A DNA stretch of 46,836 nucleotides from Lachnospiraceae bacterium (GTDB lineage Bacteria; Bacillota_A; Clostridia; Lachnospirales; Lachnospiraceae): NCBI GenBank assembly GCA_017464645.1, contig JAFTZF010000041.1, positions 1 through 46,836 on the forward strand, given 5' to 3'. The translations under genes and the position numbers were made by a program. A model generated the notes under the pieces. It was given only the letters and a program-made list of their open reading frames with translations, was not told the DNA's origin and made no database searches. Below, piece after piece: positions 14,147 to 23,541 of the stretch. How positions within the stretch are numbered: position 1 is the first letter of the stretch; every line of letters starts with the position of its first letter.

Positions 14147-17035
14147 CTAATCTGTAATGGTTTCATTGGTCACCTGACTGGCTGTACCGGTAATCAGGCT
14201 CTCCTCATCCTCCAAATTATAATAATACTTTAAAATCTTAGATGCAATCTCTGCCGTGTTTGCAGAGGTATATCCATTGGCAATACGGGTGGCAATGGCA
14301 ATCTCCGGCTCCTCATAGGGTGCAAACCCTACAAAAAGCGCATGGTTCGGACGGCGCCGGGTCTGCTGGGCAGTACCTGTTTTTCCAGCCACCGTCACAT
14401 CCAGATCTGCCAAAGAGGACGTGTTCTCTGCCACCTGGCGCATTCCTTCCCGGACTGCATCCCAGGAGGACTGGGAAATCTCCACCTGATTGAACACACT
14501 GGCTTCATAATCTTCTATAAGATTTCCTTCGGAATCCGTCAGCTTGTCCAGAAGTGTAATATTATAACAGGTACCTTCATTGGCCAGTGCACTCACATAA
14601 CGGGCCAGCTGAGTCAAAGTGTAGTTGTTGGTACCCTGACCAATGGCTGTATCGATGGGCAGCTCATCGGAAATCTTCGGGGAACGCTCCGAAATCTCTA
14701 TGCCGGACGACTCTCCCAGGCCAAACATCTCCGCATACTTCCGAATGGTGGTCAGACCCTTTTCATTGGAAAAGCTGCCGTTCTTTCCATCGGAAAGGCG
14801 ATATCCCACTTCATAGAAGAAGTAGTTGCAGGAATTCTTGATGGCTGCTATCACATTTTCTGCACCGTGGCTTCCGCCGTACTGGTTGTAGATCCAGCAG
14901 GTCTTGGACGGTGTGATGGTATCATAAAGGCCTCTGGCATAAATGATCTCTGTGGTACTAATGACGCCCTCTTCCAGACCTGCAATAGCCGTAATGGGCT
15001 TAAAAGTGGAACCCGGAGCCGTAGTTTCCTGGGTGGCACGGTTTACAAATGGTGTCGCCTGGTCATTCAGAAGCTGATTAAAATAGGCAGCCTCTACTGT
15101 ATTGGTCAGACGATTATTGTCATAGCCGGGATAATCCACCAAAGCCAGCACCTGGCCTGTATTTACATCTGTAATGACACAGCCTGCACTGCAGGGATCC
15201 AGAGCCAGCTGCCCCGGTGTAATATCCAGATTGCTGATCCTCTCCAGCATGAAGTTGTAGGAAGAAATCGCCCCACTCTTCAAATCTGCTACCAGTTCCT
15301 CATCATATTCTAACACATTCTGGTCATATAATAAAAGACAAATTTCTCTGCCGCTGACCACATCATCCAGCAGCATATATTTGTACAGCTTTTTCTCAAA
15401 CGTCTTGTCTGTTTCCAGATATTCGGTGATGTAGTCCACCACTGCAGAATAGATTTCCTGAGAATCCATATAGGGATTATCACTGGCAATCTTGGTTACA
15501 TCGATCCAGTTCATGGAGATAGCATACTGGAGATATTCCTTTAAGCTGATGACCTCATCCTTGGTCCACGCAATATAAGTCTCATCCGAAGTATCCACCT
15601 TGTCCTTCATCAGCACCTGATTGTTACCCATGAGTACATCAGATACCAGATAGCTCATATAATTCTTCATTTCCTTGGACAGGTTCTGATAAGCTACCGG
15701 ATTAGAGGCGGTGAGCTGTTCCTCCAGCTCCCTGATAGCCGACTCCCTCTTGGAAAGCAGCCGTTCATAGACGCTCTTTTCCAGGTCTGTGGCATCCGCT
15801 TCTTTAAAATGAGTTACATCGATAATATTGTTTTCAATGAGGGCATTGTATACCTCGTAGATAGCGATGAGAATATCATTGGCACTGTCATCATCGCCCT
15901 GGACATATTCCTTGATATTGCGGATCTTGGAAACCAGAATACCGGCCAGCTCCTGCTCAATAATATTGTAAGCCGCGATGGTCAGATCCGCGTCCACGGT
16001 CAGATACAAGTCATTGCCGGGTACAGGCGTTACACTTTCCGTCACTTCCAGCACCTTACCCAAGCTGTCCACATACATGGTCTCATAGCCTTTGGTTCCC
16101 TGAAGTTCCAGCTCCATATACTGCTCAATACCGGCCTTGCCCACAACATCATTCAGCTCATAGCTGTCATCCTGCTCCCGCAGACTCTCCAGTTCCTCCT
16201 GGGATGCCTTTCCGATATATCCGATCATGGATGCAAAATACTTGCTGTCCGGATATACCCGTCTGCTGCTCTGAGCCACATCCACACCCTGCAGCGTGTC
16301 CTGATTCTCCATAACAGCAGCCACTGTCTCGTCGGATACATTGGATGCTACGGTAGTAGCCACATAACGGCGGTAATTATTAGTGCTCATGGCATTTCGG
16401 ATGGTGACGATCTTCAGCTTTTCCTCCCGTGTATATTCATCCACGGTAATGTCATATTTTTCCTTCTCCTCCTCTGTATAGGAGTCGGGAAGCCAGTATT
16501 CATCTTCACTGCAGAGATGCTCCATCATCTCCTCTGCAGTAGCCAGCTCCTCTTCTATCTCTAAATCACTGATCTTCGCACGGCCATAGACGTCTGCCTT
16601 GAAACGCAGCAGGCTCGTCCCTTCCTTGGCAAATTTGTACTCTCCGTCTTCATAGAGAATACCAAAATCACTGACGATCCGGTCTCCGTTTTTCTCCACC
16701 AGCCTGATCAGCCGGGAAATGGTATCATTTATCTGAGCATCCTTGGTCTTGCTGTTTACATAGCTTCCATTGTCCTCAATGGTAATGGAATAGGACAGTT
16801 CACTATAGGCCAGCAGTTTCCCATTCCGGTCATAGATATTTCCACGGGTACTGGAAAAACTCACCTGCTTTTCTGTCTTTAAAGTAAAGGTTTCCTGATA
16901 CTCGCTTCCCTTTACGATCTGCAGATAGAAAATCCGCTGAATTAAAACGACAAACAGAATGATAAACACCAGTATGAGTACAACCGTCCTGCTCTTTATG
17001 AAATTCCATACTGCTTCTCTGATATTTTCAAACAA
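14147..17035 (-). CDS. mrdA: Penicillin-binding protein 2 (class B transpeptidase), enlarged
   Basis: A 962-residue class B PBP that cross-links peptidoglycan during elongation. It has one membrane segment (about 17-36) and a dimerisation domain beginning STRGNIYDRNGKLLAY. All three active-site motifs are intact: STFK (Ser676), SCN (Ser735) and KTGT (Lys885). Most PBP2 proteins have 600-700 residues; the excess is an acidic, helical insertion at about residues 370-610 between the dimerisation and transpeptidase domains. The start is taken as TTG at 17035 because GAGGAG lies 8 nt upstream, inside the end of mreD; the next in-frame ATG upstream would overlap mreD by more than 100 nt. It lies in the order mreD-PBP2-minC. 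Confidence 0.93.
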   Translation of the reverse strand: MFENIREAVWNFIKSRTVVLILVFIILFVVLIQRIFYLQIVKGSEYQETFTLKTEKQVSFSSTRGNIYDRNGKLLAYSELSYSITIEDNGSYVNSKTKDAQINDTISRLIRLVEKNGDRIVSDFGILYEDGEYKFAKEGTSLLRFKADVYGRAKISDLEIEEELATAEEMMEHLCSEDEYWLPDSYTEEEKEKYDITVDEYTREEKLKIVTIRNAMSTNNYRRYVATTVASNVSDETVAAVMENQDTLQGVDVAQSSRRVYPDSKYFASMIGYIGKASQEELESLREQDDSYELNDVVGKAGIEQYMELELQGTKGYETMYVDSLGKVLEVTESVTPVPGNDLYLTVDADLTIAAYNIIEQELAGILVSKIRNIKEYVQGDDDSANDILIAIYEVYNALIENNIIDVTHFKEADATDLEKSVYERLLSKRESAIRELEEQLTASNPVAYQNLSKEMKNYMSYLVSDVLMGNNQVLMKDKVDTSDETYIAWTKDEVISLKEYLQYAISMNWIDVTKIASDNPYMDSQEIYSAVVDYITEYLETDKTFEKKLYKYMLLDDVVSGREICLLLYDQNVLEYDEELVADLKSGAISSYNFMLERISNLDITPGQLALDPCSAGCVITDVNTGQVLALVDYPGYDNNRLTNTVEAAYFNQLLNDQATPFVNRATQETTAPGSTFKPITAIAGLEEGVISTTEIIYARGLYDTITPSKTCWIYNQYGGSHGAENVIAAIKNSCNYFFYEVGYRLSDGKNGSFSNEKGLTTIRKYAEMFGLGESSGIEISERSPKISDELPIDTAIGQGTNNYTLTQLARYVSALANEGTCYNITLLDKLTDSEGNLIEDYEASVFNQVEISQSSWDAVREGMRQVAENTSSLADLDVTVAGKTGTAQQTRRRPNHALFVGFAPYEEPEIAIATRIANGYTSANTAEIASKILKYYYNLEDEESLITGTASQVTNETITD

Positions 17036-17037
17036 TG

Positions 17038-17613
17038 TCAAAACTCCTCTGTCTGATTTGATCCTCCTGAAGATATGGTTCCTGAAGAAGACAGGCTTCC
17101 ATATCCTGTGGGCGTTTCCTCTTCCCACTGCTCCAGCCAGCCATTCAGCCGGCGAATCAACCAATAGAGCACCAGGGTCACCACTACGGTGTAGATCAGC
17201 TCCGGAACAATAATGTGAATGAAGTAATAACCAAATTCAAATTTTCCCCGGAACACAAATTGGAAAAAGTATATCAATAGCCCATAAATCAAGTCGCTGA
17301 GAGCAATCCAGACCATGGGAAGCTTAATATCTTCATCTAAAAACAGTCGATGGAAAATTCCGTTTGCATATCCGATGGTCAGATACACTAAAGCATAAAA
17401 TCCCAGAATGCTTCCATAGAAAATGTCCAGCAGCAGGCCGCAGAAAAAGCCGGTAACAAGCCCCTCTTTTTCTCCTCGCATCAGTCCCAAAGAGGCCGTC
17501 ACTACCAGCAGCAGATTCGGTGAAACAGAAGCCAGGGATAAGGCCTGGAACACCGTGTTCTGCAGGATAAAGCATATGATAATCAGTAAAGCAACGGCAA
17601 TCTTACGCCGCAT
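17038..17613 (-). CDS. mreD: Rod shape-determining protein MreD
   Basis: A 191-residue protein with about five membrane segments, part of the MreBCD complex that guides side-wall synthesis. LLLVVTASLGLMRGEKEGLV, with GFFCGLLLDIFYGSILGFYAL following, is the typical MreD core. The last ~25 residues are a Ser/Gly/Glu-rich tail. Its final codons contain the ribosome binding site of the PBP2 gene, whose TTG start lies 2 nt past the stop codon. It begins 12 nt after mreC. Confidence 0.93.
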   Translation of the reverse strand: MRRKIAVALLIIICFILQNTVFQALSLASVSPNLLLVVTASLGLMRGEKEGLVTGFFCGLLLDIFYGSILGFYALVYLTIGYANGIFHRLFLDEDIKLPMVWIALSDLIYGLLIYFFQFVFRGKFEFGYYFIHIIVPELIYTVVVTLVLYWLIRRLNGWLEQWEEETPTGYGSLSSSGTISSGGSNQTEEF

Positions 17614-17625
17614 AGTTCAGCCTCC

Positions 17626-18486
17626 TTACTCTTCCTCCTGTGCGGTCTGCTTCAAGTCCGTGATCACAAGCACTGTGTGCAGATATTCAAAATCCACAGC
17701 AGGCGTCAAAGTTCCTGAATATGTCAGATTATTGGAATCCAGGGAAAGCTCATCCACATAGCCAATGAGGATTCCTTCCTGGTATTTGTCACTGATATGG
17801 GAAGTGATCACCTTATCTCCCGTATGCACAGCATCTTCTTCTGCCTTCAGCTGGGTGATCCGGATGACTCCTTCATTCATCAGCTGCAGGTCCCCTTCTA
17901 CAAAACAGGAATCTGAAGTAGAAAGAACGGTGGCGCTTACATTGCTCATATCATCAATAATAGAACGGACCTGGGCCCAGTTGCTGCCCACCTTGGTCAC
18001 AATGCCCACCAGACCGCTGCCTGCCACCACATTCATTCCCTCCCGGATACCGTCCTTGCTGCCCCTGTCAATCAAAAAGGTGCCAAACCAGTTGCCCGCA
18101 TCCTTTCCGATGATCTTAGCTGCAATTTTTTCATACTCACCATAGGTTTCATCCAGGTTATACAAAGCCCGAAGCTCTGCCAGCTCATAACGATCCTGCT
18201 GCAGCCGGCTGTTCTCTGCGATCAGAGCATCCACCTGAGCCTGCAGCTCTTCATTTAATGCCTGGGCTTCCTCTAAGGACTCCAGATTGTCTGTCCGCTC
18301 CCGCATCCAGCCGCCAACACTGTTCAGCCCCCGCTGTATGGGAACAAACAGGTAGCCTGCCACGGTATTGACAGGGCCGCCGGAAAATCCGGTTATAAAA
18401 GATACTCCCATGAGGAGAATACATCCCAATGCCAATCCCGCAAATAAATATCTGCTCGGCACGGAAAATTTATTTCTTTTTCTCAT
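17626..18486 (-). CDS. mreC: Rod shape-determining protein MreC
   Basis: A 286-residue bitopic protein outside the membrane that links MreB to PBP2. One membrane segment lies at about 12-32, a coiled coil follows at about 65-105 (LEEAQALNEELQAQVDALIA), then two beta-barrel-like lobes with DRGSKDGIREGMNVVAGSGLVG-type motif and the VGSNWAQVRSIID segment. Size and layout are standard. It is 13 nt downstream of mreB. Confidence 0.94.
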   Translation of the reverse strand: MRKRNKFSVPSRYLFAGLALGCILLMGVSFITGFSGGPVNTVAGYLFVPIQRGLNSVGGWMRERTDNLESLEEAQALNEELQAQVDALIAENSRLQQDRYELAELRALYNLDETYGEYEKIAAKIIGKDAGNWFGTFLIDRGSKDGIREGMNVVAGSGLVGIVTKVGSNWAQVRSIIDDMSNVSATVLSTSDSCFVEGDLQLMNEGVIRITQLKAEEDAVHTGDKVITSHISDKYQEGILIGYVDELSLDSNNLTYSGTLTPAVDFEYLHTVLVITDLKQTAQEEE

Positions 18487-18499
18487 AGCTCTCCTGTCT

Positions 18500-19507
18500 T
18501 TAATCGTAAGCCTGTTCCTTGGTAATAAAGGTCAGATCCCGGTATTCCTTTTCATTGATAATGCGGGAAAGGCCTCTGGCCACACATTCCTCCGGCTTAT
18601 CCACCGTATTGACCTTAATGTTGGTAGCAGCTGCGATCAACTGGTCCAGACCGGTCAGATTTGCCACACCTCCTGTGAGGAAAATGCCGTTCCGGATAAT
18701 ATCCACACCCAGCTCAGGCGGGGTGCGCTCCAGGATCACTTTAATGGAATCTACTATAGTCTTTAACTGTTCCTTGATGGAATCTGCCACGAAATCTCCA
18801 CTGATCTCCAGAAGGGCCGGAAGACCCAAAGCCATATTCCGGCCGCAGATCTCTATCTTCGTATCGGAGCTGCCGGGTACATAGCCCATCTGCCGCTTCA
18901 GAAGCTCTGCGGTCTTTCCGCCGATATAGTATCCATATTCCCGACGAATGGCGCCTGCAATAGCCTCATCCATCTTGTTTCCACCCATCTTGATCAGCTT
19001 GCTGGTTACAGTTCCACCCAGGGAAAGAATGGAAATCTCTGTGGTATCTGCTCCCACATCCACCAGCATGACACCCTGAGCCTGGGTCACATTCAGACCA
19101 AGACCAAGGCCTGCTGCCACAGGCTTATCCACCATACGTACCTGCTTGGTTTTCAGGCCCATGCCCTGAACCAGAGTGGAGAACACGCGGTCCTGCACAT
19201 CTGTGGGAAGCGCCATGTAAAACTCTGCGCCCTTCAAAGGCCCTTTCGAGCGGTCTTCCAGAAACGCCCGCAAAAACTCCTGCATATAAGTAATGCTGGC
19301 TACCGTACCAAAGGACATGGGAAACAGCACATCGATATTGGACGGCGCCTTTTCATACATCTCATATGCCTCGTCGCCATAGGCGATCATACCCTTCTTG
19401 TCCTCAATGGCTACCATGTTCTTCTGGCAGAAAATCGTGTCCGCTTCTCTGCTGTATATTTTAATTGTATTGGTTCCTAAATCACATCCAAAACATTGTG
19501 CTCCCAT
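18500..19507 (-). CDS. mreB: Rod shape-determining actin-like protein MreB
   Basis: A 335-residue bacterial actin that organises the elongation machinery. The phosphate-1 loop DLGTNTIKIY is near the N-terminus, phosphate-2 loop VDVGADTTEISI at about residues 158-169, and the adenosine motif LTGGVANLTGLD near the C-terminus. Its loops differ from the best-known MreB proteins (for example the N-terminal GCDLGTNT), so it belongs to a divergent clostridial branch. The ATG at 19507 has GAAAGGAAGAG upstream and gives the normal N-terminus; an earlier ATG at 19534 is less likely. Confidence 0.92.
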   Translation of the reverse strand: MGAQCFGCDLGTNTIKIYSREADTIFCQKNMVAIEDKKGMIAYGDEAYEMYEKAPSNIDVLFPMSFGTVASITYMQEFLRAFLEDRSKGPLKGAEFYMALPTDVQDRVFSTLVQGMGLKTKQVRMVDKPVAAGLGLGLNVTQAQGVMLVDVGADTTEISILSLGGTVTSKLIKMGGNKMDEAIAGAIRREYGYYIGGKTAELLKRQMGYVPGSSDTKIEICGRNMALGLPALLEISGDFVADSIKEQLKTIVDSIKVILERTPPELGVDIIRNGIFLTGGVANLTGLDQLIAAATNIKVNTVDKPEECVARGLSRIINEKEYRDLTFITKEQAYD

Positions 19508-19540
19508 GTTCTCTTCCTTTCTCGCTGGTATCAAAAATTT

Positions 19541-20239
19541 CTAAAACAGAACCTTTTCTTCCATCATGCTGGCATATCTGTTATCTCCAATGATAATATG
19601 ATCCAGCAGGGTGATGCCCAAAAGCTCGCCTGCCTCCTGAATCTGCCGGGTCATGAGAATATCCTCCCGACTGGGCGTAGGGTCTCCGCTGGGATGATTG
19701 TGTATCAGTACAATATGCACTGCTTTGGCCTTTACCGCCTCAATAAAAATCTCCCTGGGCGAAATACAGGAATAATTTACGGTTCCCTTAAAAATCATCT
19801 TTTCCTTCAATATCCGATTCTTGCTGTTCAGCATGAGGAGCACCAGTTGTTCCTGCTCTTCATGCCGCATATCCTCCATGAAATAGTCCGCTACAGAGGC
19901 CGGACTGGACAAGCACACCTGACAGGAGGCTGTGGTCTTGGCGATCCGCCTGGACAGCTCTGCAATGCACTTGATCTGTATGGCCTTTACTCTGCCCACA
20001 CCCCGGATGCTCATAAGCTCATCCAAAGTCAGATGGCAGATGCCCAGGATCCCCTGGTACATGCCGCATTTCTCAAGGATCTTGCCTGCCAGGTCGTAGG
20101 CGGATACCCCCGGCGTACCGGTCCGGATGATCACAGCCAACAGCTCTGTATCCGTCAGATGCTCCGCTCCCTGTCTCAGGCATTTTTCATAGGGCTGCTC
20201 CTCCGGACGCAGCTCCTTCATGGTATATCGTTCTTTCAT
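19541..20239 (-). CDS. radC: RadC family protein (JAB/MPN domain)
   Basis: A 232-residue protein with an N-terminal UPF0758 helix-hairpin-helix region (SIRGVGRVKAIQIKC, about residues 73-87) and a C-terminal MPN/JAB metalloprotease-like domain with the metal motif HNHPSGDPTPSREDI. Despite the name, a role in DNA repair is not established for the family. It sits just upstream of mreB, the same place as in Bacillus, with 33 nt between. Confidence 0.94.
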   Translation of the reverse strand: MKERYTMKELRPEEQPYEKCLRQGAEHLTDTELLAVIIRTGTPGVSAYDLAGKILEKCGMYQGILGICHLTLDELMSIRGVGRVKAIQIKCIAELSRRIAKTTASCQVCLSSPASVADYFMEDMRHEEQEQLVLLMLNSKNRILKEKMIFKGTVNYSCISPREIFIEAVKAKAVHIVLIHNHPSGDPTPSREDILMTRQIQEAGELLGITLLDHIIIGDNRYASMMEEKVLF

Positions 20240-20290
20240 CCATTTCCTTTCCGCCGGGCCCTCAACTGCTCTTTGGAAACAATGGGAGGC

Positions 20291-20542
20291 TTAAATCTCC
20301 CGATAAACGAAGATTGCAGCCACTACACCGATGATGCTGGCTATGGAAATACGAATGGTCAGGCCAAAGGTCACTACCAGCAGTCCCAAATCCAGTACAA
20401 TAGGACTCTCAAGACCAAAGCTCTGTCCGTAATCCAGCCAGGATAACCAGGAAATATCTGCGGTCAGCATGCCGATAAATCCGCCCAGCACAATGCCAGC
20501 CAACATCAAAACCAGCAGTACCCATCCGTTTTTTGCTTTCAT
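20291..20542 (-). CDS. DUF4321 family small membrane protein
   Basis: An 83-residue protein with two membrane segments (about 6-27 and 50-78) joined by a short outer loop with DISWLSWLDYGQSFGL. The pattern GWVLLVLMLAGIVLGGFIG matches the DUF4321 family found in Clostridia near cell-shape genes. It lies 51 nt upstream of radC and is the first gene of the DUF4321-radC-mre-PBP2-min-rodA-mgsA run. Function unknown. Confidence 0.8.
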   Translation of the reverse strand: MKAKNGWVLLVLMLAGIVLGGFIGMLTADISWLSWLDYGQSFGLESPIVLDLGLLVVTFGLTIRISIASIIGVVAAIFVYREI

Positions 20543-20575
20543 AGTATTCCTCCATCATTTGTGCTTTTATAAAAA

Positions 20576-20602
20576 ATTATATCAAATTATATGTTACCAC
20601 AA
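20576..20602 (-). promoter_or_regulatory. Possible promoter of the cell-shape cluster
   Basis: In the 110-bp gap before the DUF4321 gene, a perfect TATAAT is at 20576-20581 on the minus strand, with a second one 10 bp upstream (20586-20591). Only weak -35 sequences are available (TTGTGG, 15 bp away). A TTGACA occurs near 20652 but too far upstream. Confidence 0.4.
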
Positions 20603-20652
20603 AATCGTTTTCTTGTATATACTTTAAAAATGAAGATTTTCTTGTTTTTTTG

Positions 20653-22299
20653 TCAATTACTGGAAAACCTCCGACAAATTTCTTCCGCCACATGGATACC
20701 GTCCATGGCCGCAGAAGTAATGCCTCCCGCATAGCCGGCGCCTTCGCCGCAGGGGTATAATCCCTGTACCTGACTCTCCAGATTTTCTCCCCGCAAGATC
20801 CGTACCGGCGATGAAGTCCTGCTCTCCACACCGGAAAGGACTGCATCCGGCCTTCCAAAGCCTGCAATGAGCGAATCACATCCTGCAATGCCCTCACAGA
20901 GAGCCGCAGACAGCTCCTCCGGAAAAATCCCCCGCACATCTCCAAAAGCATACGCTCCCTTCATACAGGGCTCGATCTCTCCCAGGACTTTGCTGGGCTG
21001 ATTCTTTAAAAAATCCCCAAAAAGCTGTACCGGAATCTTTCCGCCTGCAGCCGCAAAAGCCCGCTCATCCAGCCTGCGCTGGAACTCCACTCCTGCCAAT
21101 ATATCACAACTGTTTGTCCATTTTTGGAAATCCTCCGGCCGCACTGTCACGATCATGGCGCTGTTGGCATTTCGGCTGTCCCGGGCCTGATAGCTCATGC
21201 CGTTGACGGCCAGCCGTCCATCCTCCGAGGACGCATTGACCACATATCCGCCTGGGCACATACAGAAAGAATAGACACCTCTGTCTCCGGAAACCTTCCG
21301 GGTCAGCTTGTAAGCCGCTGCCGGCAGCACCTTGGGATAGCCTGCCCCATATTGGGACTGATTGATCATTTCCTGGGGATGCTCCATGCGCACACCCACT
21401 GCGAAGGCCTTCTGCTCCATGGGAATCCCCAGCTCCTTTAACATAGAAAAGGTATCCCGGGCGCTGTGGCCGATGGCCAGCACCAACACCCGGGTTTCCA
21501 GATAAAATTCCTCCGGACGGCTGCCATGCATTTCCCGTCTGCAGCCCTCTTGTGTCAGAGGCTTCACACGGACACCCCGCACCTGTCCCTGCTCCAGACA
21601 GATGCCGGTCAGCTGGTGCCCAAAGAGAACCCGGCCGCCCAAGGCCTCGATTTCTTTTCGCATATGCTCCACGATCCCCACCAGCACATCCGTGCCCAGA
21701 TGAGGCTTATTTTCGTACAGGATTTCTTCCGGGGCTCCCGCTTCCACAAAGAGCTCCAGAACTTTTCTGCCCCGACCGGCCGGATCCTTTACCAGGGTAT
21801 TTAACTTACCGTCAGAAAAGGTCCCTGCTCCGCCTTCGCCAAACTGTACGTTGGAATCAGGCCGCAAAGGACCGCCCTGCCAAAAGCTTTCCACAGACTT
21901 CTGCCTCTCCCGGGCCTTCTGTCCCCGCTCCAGAATAATGGGGGCATAACCTGCCCTGGCCAGCATGAGACCGCAAAAGAGTCCTGCAGGACCGCTGCCC
22001 ACGATCACCGGCGGATGGCTTAATCTCTCGCTGCCCGCCTTCGGAAATGCATAGGGCTTGTCCAAGGCCAATGTTATCTGGGGGCTGTGCAGACGCTTTA
22101 CCAGCTGCTCTTCCTTACCCACAGCCACGTCCACCACGTACACATACTGAAGAGTTGTCTTCCGAGCGTCCAAAGAACGCTTGCGGATCCGCAGGCGTTC
22201 TATCTGACTTTCCTGTATTTTCAATGTTTTGGCTGCCTTTTTCTTCAGAGCCTCCGGGGCATGTCCCACAGGAAGCTTCAGCTGTGTGATCCGAATCAT
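20653..22299 (-). CDS. FAD-dependent dehydrogenase (COG2509 type)
   Basis: A 548-residue flavoprotein. The first ~95 residues are a small N-terminal domain starting IRITQLKLPVGH. The FAD Rossmann motif VIVGSGPAGLFCG is at 98-110, and the C-terminal flavin region reads GLYPCGEGAGYAGGITSAA. These are oxidoreductases of unknown substrate. It lies 18 nt after another flavoprotein gene and is the last gene of the pyk-mutSL run. No terminator is obvious behind it. Confidence 0.88.
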   Translation of the reverse strand: MIRITQLKLPVGHAPEALKKKAAKTLKIQESQIERLRIRKRSLDARKTTLQYVYVVDVAVGKEEQLVKRLHSPQITLALDKPYAFPKAGSERLSHPPVIVGSGPAGLFCGLMLARAGYAPIILERGQKARERQKSVESFWQGGPLRPDSNVQFGEGGAGTFSDGKLNTLVKDPAGRGRKVLELFVEAGAPEEILYENKPHLGTDVLVGIVEHMRKEIEALGGRVLFGHQLTGICLEQGQVRGVRVKPLTQEGCRREMHGSRPEEFYLETRVLVLAIGHSARDTFSMLKELGIPMEQKAFAVGVRMEHPQEMINQSQYGAGYPKVLPAAAYKLTRKVSGDRGVYSFCMCPGGYVVNASSEDGRLAVNGMSYQARDSRNANSAMIVTVRPEDFQKWTNSCDILAGVEFQRRLDERAFAAAGGKIPVQLFGDFLKNQPSKVLGEIEPCMKGAYAFGDVRGIFPEELSAALCEGIAGCDSLIAGFGRPDAVLSGVESRTSSPVRILRGENLESQVQGLYPCGEGAGYAGGITSAAMDGIHVAEEICRRFSSN

Positions 22300-22317
22300 G
22301 CTGCCAGTTCCTTTCTC

Positions 22318-23541
22318 TTATTCATCCACGCCGGCTGCATTCTTTCCGGCCAGATATCCACTGGTCCAGGCCCACTGGAGATTGTATCCGCCACAGGCGC
22401 CGTCCACATCCAGCAGTTCCCCTGTAATATACAAGTCCTCTACCAATCTGGATTCCATGGTAAGAGGCATGATTTCCTTTATTTCCACGCCGCCAGTACA
22501 TACCTGTGCCTGGTCAAAATCATTGGTGCCTGTAATGACTGCCTCAAACCGGGTAATGGCCTCTATCAGACGCTCCAGTTCTTCCGGCTCCAGTTCTCCC
22601 GCCAGACGCCCTTTGGGAAGGTGCGCCCGCTGCACCAGCACTAAGATCAGCTTCTGCGGGAACAATCCCACCAGGAAGCTTTCCACGGTCTTGTATGCAT
22701 TCTGCCGGGCGCGATTTTCCAGAAAAGCCCCCAGCTGCTCCCGGCTGAACATAGGCAGAAATGCCAGCTCTGCTGTCACCTTTTTCTGCTGATGCAGGGT
22801 CAAAGAAGCATACCGGCTCACCTGGAATACGGGGATGCCGGACAGGCCGTAGACCGTCAGCTGCACTTCCCCTGTATCTTCGGAAAGGAGCTCCCCGTCT
22901 GCGTACAGACTTACCTTTGCATCCACACGGATCCCTGAAAGCTGCTTCGGCCAGCTCTTATCCGCCCGCAGCTGCACCAGGGCCGGAAGCACCGGGTTTA
23001 TGGTGTGCCCAAAGCTTTTTGCATAGGCATAGCCATCTCCGCTTCCCTCGGGAGATGCTTTGGATCCACAGGCCAGGATCAGGGCATCCGCCTCATAGGT
23101 CCAGCCGGGTGTTTCCACAAAAAAGCGGTCTTTTTCTTTTTTTATCCCCAGAATTTCCGCATTGCAGGACAGTTTTACCTTCAGATGCTCCGCTTCCATG
23201 CGCAGAGCATCCACCACCGCTGCAGCCTGCTCGCTGTAAGGATAGAGGTATCCGTTTTTATTTTTTGTAAAAATGCCTAATTCTCCGAAAAACCGGATGG
23301 CATCGAAATGGCTGAATACTGCCAGTGCTGCCACCGGAAATTCCGTTTCCGAGCACCAGTAATGGGACGGGCTCTGGTCTGTATTGGTCAGATTGCACCG
23401 GCCGTTTCCCGTGGCCAGGATCTTTTTTCCCACCTGGGACTTTTTCTCCAGAACCGTCACCTTGGCTCCGCCCCGGGCCGCGGCAATGGCTGCCACCAGG
23501 CCGGAAGCACCGCCTCCTACAATAAGAACGTGTTTTTTCAT
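22318..23541 (-). CDS. HI0933-family NAD(P)/FAD-dependent oxidoreductase
   Basis: A 407-residue flavoprotein with N-terminal VLIVGGGASGLVAAIAAARG and the family signature GKKILATGNGRCNLTN. The C-terminal FAD motif region has ELLDVDGACGGYNLQWAWTS. BaiN of bile-acid-converting Clostridia belongs to this family, but that role cannot be inferred without the other bai genes, and the natural substrate is unknown. The ATG at 23541 overlaps the stop of the upstream lyase gene (ATGA); an upstream in-frame ATG at 23595 would extend well into that gene. Confidence 0.9.
   Translation of the reverse strand: MKKHVLIVGGGASGLVAAIAAARGGAKVTVLEKKSQVGKKILATGNGRCNLTNTDQSPSHYWCSETEFPVAALAVFSHFDAIRFFGELGIFTKNKNGYLYPYSEQAAAVVDALRMEAEHLKVKLSCNAEILGIKKEKDRFFVETPGWTYEADALILACGSKASPEGSGDGYAYAKSFGHTINPVLPALVQLRADKSWPKQLSGIRVDAKVSLYADGELLSEDTGEVQLTVYGLSGIPVFQVSRYASLTLHQQKKVTAELAFLPMFSREQLGAFLENRARQNAYKTVESFLVGLFPQKLILVLVQRAHLPKGRLAGELEPEELERLIEAITRFEAVITGTNDFDQAQVCTGGVEIKEIMPLTMESRLVEDLYITGELLDVDGACGGYNLQWAWTSGYLAGKNAAGVDE

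Noticed and set aside
20577..20951. A 124-residue minus-strand frame overlapping the end of the FAD dehydrogenase gene.
   Set aside because: Its Arg/Ser-rich sequence lies mostly in another frame of the dehydrogenase and has no ribosome binding site.
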